A stretch of 7,754 nucleotides of DNA, from positions 1 to 7,754 of the forward strand of contig CACCWT010000028.1 in NCBI GenBank assembly GCA_902549785.1, read 5' to 3'. The notes under the pieces were generated by a model. It saw nothing but the letters and a program-made list of their open reading frames with translations, made no database searches and had not been told where the DNA came from. This document shows, in pieces, positions 4,762 through 7,754 of the stretch. Origin of the DNA: an uncultured Pelagibacteraceae bacterium (GTDB taxonomy: Bacteria > Pseudomonadota > Alphaproteobacteria > Pelagibacterales > Pelagibacteraceae). The translations under genes were made by a program, and so were the position numbers. The first letter of the stretch is position 1, and each line of letters opens with the position of its first letter.

Positions 4762-6444
4762 ATGGATACCAAAAATGTAATTGCCGCAATATCTCTTAGT
4801 GCAGCTGTAATAATACTTTATAGTCTTTTCTTCGCTCCAGCAGTAGTAGACCAAAAAAATATTTCTAATGATAAAAATATTACAAATGAAAATTCTTCAA
4901 TGGATGCACCATCATTAGTTCAGGATGAAAAAACAATTAAAATATCTAGAAATGAGGCCTTAAAAGAAAATGAAAGAGTTCTTTTTGAAAATGAAAAAAT
5001 TATAGGCTCAATTTCATTAATCGGGTCGTCAATAGACGACTTAACTTTTAAAAATTATACAAATACTTTAAATGGAGATGATAATGTAATCTTATTAAAT
5101 CCTAAACAATCTGCTAATGGATATTATGTAGAAACTGGATGGGTAACTACTAACAAAAATATTGATTTACCAAACTCAAAATCTCTTTGGAGCATTGAAG
5201 GAGGTAATAAACTCACACCTAGTTCACCAGTGGTATTAAGTTGGACTAACAGTCAAAATATTAAATTCTTAAAAGAAATAAGCATAGACAAACAATATCT
5301 TTTTAACATAAAACAAACGATAATTAATAATTCGGATAAAACTTATAACTTTTATCCATATGGACAAATTATTAGAAATGTAGCCCCTGATATAACTAAT
5401 TTTTATATTTTACATGAGGGTTTAATTGGAGTTTTTGATGATCAACTAGTTGAAGAAGATTATGATGATATTGAGGAAAAAAAATATTCTAAGAACGCAC
5501 AATCTGGATGGCTAGGTATAACTGATAAATATTGGCTTACTAGTCTCATACCTGAAAAAGATAAAAGTTTTAGATCTGATTTTGATTACAAAAATAAGTT
5601 CAGAGCAAATTTTATTGAGACTAATGCAACAGAAGTTGGTTCAAACGAAACAAAAAGTAACTCAATCAGGTTAATAATTGCTGCAAAAGAGGTAAACGTT
5701 ATTGATGGATATGCAGAAAGTGAAGACATTAATAAGTTTGATTTAGCAATAGATTGGGGATGGTTTTACTTCATTGTAAAACCTTTATTCTTTGCAATTC
5801 AATATTTCTTTAATCTTGCTGGTAATTTTGGAATAGCAATTATAATGATTACTGCTTGCATAAGACTAGCATTTTTTCCACTAGCAAATTACTCATTTAG
5901 ATCAATGGCTAAGATGAAAGTTCTTCAGCCAGAAATGACAAGACTGAAGGAATTACACAAAGAAGATAAAATGAAACTTCAACAAGAAATGATGGCTTTA
6001 TATAAAAGAGAAAAAGTGAATCCAATAAGTGGTTGTCTCCCAATTTTCATACAGATTCCATTTTTCTTTGCAATTTATAAGGTTTTGTTTGTAACTATTG
6101 AGATGAGACATCAGCCATTTTTTGGTTGGATAAAAGACTTAAGCGAAAGAGATCCTACATCAATATTTAATTTATTTGGATTGATTCCTTGGGATCCTCC
6201 TTCTTTTTTACTCATAGGTGTATGGCCATGCTTAATGGGTGTTTCCATGTGGATGCAGCAAAAACTAAATCCTACACCTCCTGATCCTGTTCAAGCAAAG
6301 ATATTCATGTTCTTCCCATTATTTTTGACAGTAATATTAGCTCCTTTCCCAGCTGGACTAGTCATTTACTGGACTATAAATAACATATTAACAATGGCTC
6401 AACAGTACATCATCATTAAGAGAACGACTGTCAAAACAGTTTAA
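4762..6444 (+). CDS. yidC: Membrane protein insertase YidC
   Basis: YidC (Oxa1/Alb3 family) inserts and folds inner-membrane proteins, alone or with SecYEG. The 560-aa length suits the Gram-negative form with a periplasmic domain. Residues 6-26 form the first membrane helix, followed by an Asn/Asp/Lys-rich linker and the P1 periplasmic domain (about 70-325). The conserved insertase core follows: a helix at about 353-375 with Arg368 in TACIRLAFFP, matching the groove Arg366 of E. coli; the cytoplasmic coiled-coil hairpin with SMAKMKVLQPEM (381-392) and LQQEMMALYKREKVNP (406-421); GCLPIFIQIPFFFAIY (424-439); a helix at about 481-500; and the terminal helices at 515-545. The C-terminus IIKRTTVKTV is short and mildly basic. 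It begins 3 nt after yidD; argB follows after 2 nt. Confidence 0.98.
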   Translation: MDTKNVIAAISLSAAVIILYSLFFAPAVVDQKNISNDKNITNENSSMDAPSLVQDEKTIKISRNEALKENERVLFENEKIIGSISLIGSSIDDLTFKNYTNTLNGDDNVILLNPKQSANGYYVETGWVTTNKNIDLPNSKSLWSIEGGNKLTPSSPVVLSWTNSQNIKFLKEISIDKQYLFNIKQTIINNSDKTYNFYPYGQIIRNVAPDITNFYILHEGLIGVFDDQLVEEDYDDIEEKKYSKNAQSGWLGITDKYWLTSLIPEKDKSFRSDFDYKNKFRANFIETNATEVGSNETKSNSIRLIIAAKEVNVIDGYAESEDINKFDLAIDWGWFYFIVKPLFFAIQYFFNLAGNFGIAIIMITACIRLAFFPLANYSFRSMAKMKVLQPEMTRLKELHKEDKMKLQQEMMALYKREKVNPISGCLPIFIQIPFFFAIYKVLFVTIEMRHQPFFGWIKDLSERDPTSIFNLFGLIPWDPPSFLLIGVWPCLMGVSMWMQQKLNPTPPDPVQAKIFMFFPLFLTVILAPFPAGLVIYWTINNILTMAQQYIIIKRTTVKTV

Positions 6445-6446
6445 AA

Positions 6447-7295
6447 ATGGAAATAGAGAAAATTGTACCTAAGGATGGTCCTACAATCGATGAATTTAAA
6501 AAATACATAGATAAATATAAAGATCAGTTAATTGTAATTAAATATGGGGGGAATGTTTTTATAGATAGAAATATCTTTAATAATTTTATTTCAGATATTA
6601 GTATTTTAAATAAATTAGGACTTTCTATAATTATAGTTCATGGAGGTGGACCCAGAATTAAAAGAGAATTAGATAAATCAAATATTCAATCAAAATTTAT
6701 AAGAGGATTAAGAGTTACCGATGAAAAAATTATTAACGTAGTTGAAAATGTCCTTATTGACTTTAATGAGGATATTGTAAATTCTTTAGTCGAAAAAGGT
6801 GCAAATGCAGTTTCTCTAAATACAAAGAAAAACAATGCTATAGAAGTTATTCCAGAAGCAGAGGAACTAGGATTTGTTGGTATACCAAATAAAATAAATA
6901 TAGAAATAATAAAAGATATAATCAAAATAAATGCAGTACCAATTATATCTCCTTTAGGTCTGGGGAAAAATAATCAAACATATAATATTAATGGAGATAC
7001 AGCTGCGGGAGCTATAGCAAAATCTTTAAAATGTAGAAGATTATTATTAATGACTAATGTGGAAGGAGTTTTAAATAAAGAAAAAAAGCTTATCGAAGAG
7101 ATAAACTCTTCTGAAATTTTAGAAATGATAAATAATGAAATAATCACAGAGGGGATGATACCCAAAATAAATACATGCCTTGATGCAGTAATGAACGGGG
7201 TTACAGGAGTAGGAATTATAGATGGAAGAAAAAAACATTCAATTTTGTTCGAATTATTTTCAGATAAAGGTGCAGGAACATTAATAAGAAAATGA
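6447..7295 (+). CDS. argB: Acetylglutamate kinase
   Basis: ArgB phosphorylates N-acetyl-L-glutamate with ATP, the second step of the acetylated arginine pathway in the cytoplasm. The 282-aa chain has the amino-acid kinase fold signatures: VIKYGGN with Lys32 (equivalent to E. coli Lys8), VHGGGP (64-69) for substrate binding, FIRGLRVTD (84-92), YNINGDTAAGAIA (179-191), LMTNVEGVL (201-209), and GMIPKI with Lys240 (E. coli Lys217). About 28 residues precede the first strand, including a predicted helix at 13-26. Such an N-terminal helix occurs in arginine-inhibited hexameric enzymes (Pseudomonas, Thermotoga) and is absent from the E. coli form, so feedback inhibition by arginine is likely (inference). 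The KGAGTLI end also fits that class. The start lies 2 nt after yidC and the stop overlaps the next ATG by four bases. Confidence 0.97.
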   Translation: MEIEKIVPKDGPTIDEFKKYIDKYKDQLIVIKYGGNVFIDRNIFNNFISDISILNKLGLSIIIVHGGGPRIKRELDKSNIQSKFIRGLRVTDEKIINVVENVLIDFNEDIVNSLVEKGANAVSLNTKKNNAIEVIPEAEELGFVGIPNKINIEIIKDIIKINAVPIISPLGLGKNNQTYNINGDTAAGAIAKSLKCRRLLLMTNVEGVLNKEKKLIEEINSSEILEMINNEIITEGMIPKINTCLDAVMNGVTGVGIIDGRKKHSILFELFSDKGAGTLIRK

Positions 7296-7754
7296 AGCAC
7301 ATAAAAAATATCTTATTCGATTGTGACGGTGTTCTTTATCAAGATCTAGAGGCAGTATTTGGTCAAGTAAGCAAAAGAATGACGCAGTATATTTCAAAAA
7401 AATTAAAGATTGATTTAAAAGAAGCAAAAGAACTACAAACGAATTATTTTCACAAATATAATACAAGTCTGAACGGATTAATGATACACCATGATATTCC
7501 CCCAACAGAATTTTTACAATTTGTTCATGATATTGATCTATCTTTCATGGAGAAAGACATTGTTTTAAGAGAAGAAATAAAAAAATTAGATCTAAGAAAA
7601 TTTGTTTTTACTAATGGAAGCAAGGAACATGTTAAAAATATTACCACACACGTAGGTATAGATGATTTATTTGAAGATGTATTTGATATTGTTGATGCTG
7701 ATTATCATCCAAAACCAGCCGCAAAAGCATTCGATTTAATGGTTAAAAAATTTG
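7292..7754 (+). CDS. HAD-family pyrimidine 5'-nucleotidase, N-terminal part (runs off right edge)
   Basis: A HAD-superfamily phosphatase of the pyrimidine 5'-nucleotidase type, expected to dephosphorylate nucleoside monophosphates; the real substrate is not shown by sequence. 154 codons are open to the window end; the family is usually about 220-240 aa. Motif I is LFDCDGVLY with Asp10 and Asp12 (relatives often have DLDNTLY), motif II is FTNGS with Thr107, and motif III is the Lys of HPKP at 141. Motif IV lies beyond the edge. The cap region has RMTQYISKKL, LQTNYFHKYNTSLNGLM and FLQFVHDIDLS, which match this subgroup rather than phosphoglycolate phosphatase. The ATG overlaps the argB stop by four bases (ATGA). 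Adjacency to argB is seen in many Alphaproteobacteria and supports the call, but no metabolic link to arginine is evident. Confidence 0.88.
   Translation, partial: MKHIKNILFDCDGVLYQDLEAVFGQVSKRMTQYISKKLKIDLKEAKELQTNYFHKYNTSLNGLMIHHDIPPTEFLQFVHDIDLSFMEKDIVLREEIKKLDLRKFVFTNGSKEHVKNITTHVGIDDLFEDVFDIVDADYHPKPAAKAFDLMVKKF

Noticed and set aside
4657..4854. Minus-strand 65-aa Cys/Tyr-rich ORF across the yidD-yidC junction
   Set aside because: It crosses two well-supported genes on the other strand and has no family features.
6686..7505. Three minus-strand ORFs (79, 108, 74 aa) opposite argB and the HAD gene
   Set aside because: They are shadows of strongly conserved plus-strand genes, without recognisable domains.
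1..7754. Novel defence, mobile or biosynthetic system
   Set aside because: Apart from two small unknown ORFs, every gene is a recognised housekeeping, membrane or conserved family member in a familiar order. No transposase, integrase, direct-repeat array or toxin-antitoxin pair was seen.

Overview
The window is a compact, very AT-rich piece of bacterial chromosome. It reads as an alphaproteobacterium, most likely of the SAR11/Pelagibacterales type. That assignment rests on three things: A/T-rich codons with Lys/Asn/Ile-rich proteins, almost no space between genes, and two gene orders typical of Alphaproteobacteria (murA - DUF2948 - hisD, and rpmH - rnpA - yidD - yidC ... argB - HAD pyrimidine 5'-nucleotidase). 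It is an inference from gene content; no marker here proves the taxon. I found no mobile element, CRISPR array, phage gene or defence system. This is a housekeeping region with a few local oddities.

Left block, minus strand (3067 down to 1). Six genes appear to form one transcription unit: a 65-aa hypothetical protein, a 34-aa Lys-rich microprotein, dcd (dCTP deaminase), murA (first committed step of peptidoglycan synthesis), a DUF2948 protein and the N-terminal 184 codons of hisD (last steps of histidine synthesis). Junctions are gaps of 2-3 nt or overlaps of 1-17 nt, so translation is probably coupled along the mRNA. hisD runs off the left edge.

Middle (3068-4040). A 94-nt divergent spacer separates the left block from a plus-strand tRNA-Thr(GGT) with an encoded CCA end. 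A minus-strand TVP38/TMEM64-family membrane protein gene converges on the tRNA and stops only 3 nt from its 3' end. An 82-nt spacer then separates that gene from the right block. It holds a 9-bp perfect inverted repeat beside the TVP38 start, an alternating TA tract and a probable promoter for rpmH.

Right block, plus strand (4041-7754). rpmH (ribosomal protein L34), rnpA (RNase P protein), yidD, yidC (membrane protein insertase), argB (N-acetylglutamate kinase) and a HAD-family nucleotidase (cut by the right edge) are joined by 1-4 nt overlaps or 2-3 nt gaps. The unit links ribosome and tRNA maturation to membrane protein insertion, followed by arginine synthesis. The engB/yihA GTPase gene that often lies between yidC and argB in Alphaproteobacteria is absent here.

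Points most worth a second look are the missing engB, the 34-aa microprotein, the shortened VPGG-type loop in HisD, the tRNA/TVP38 tail-to-tail junction, and the dyad at the TVP38 start.
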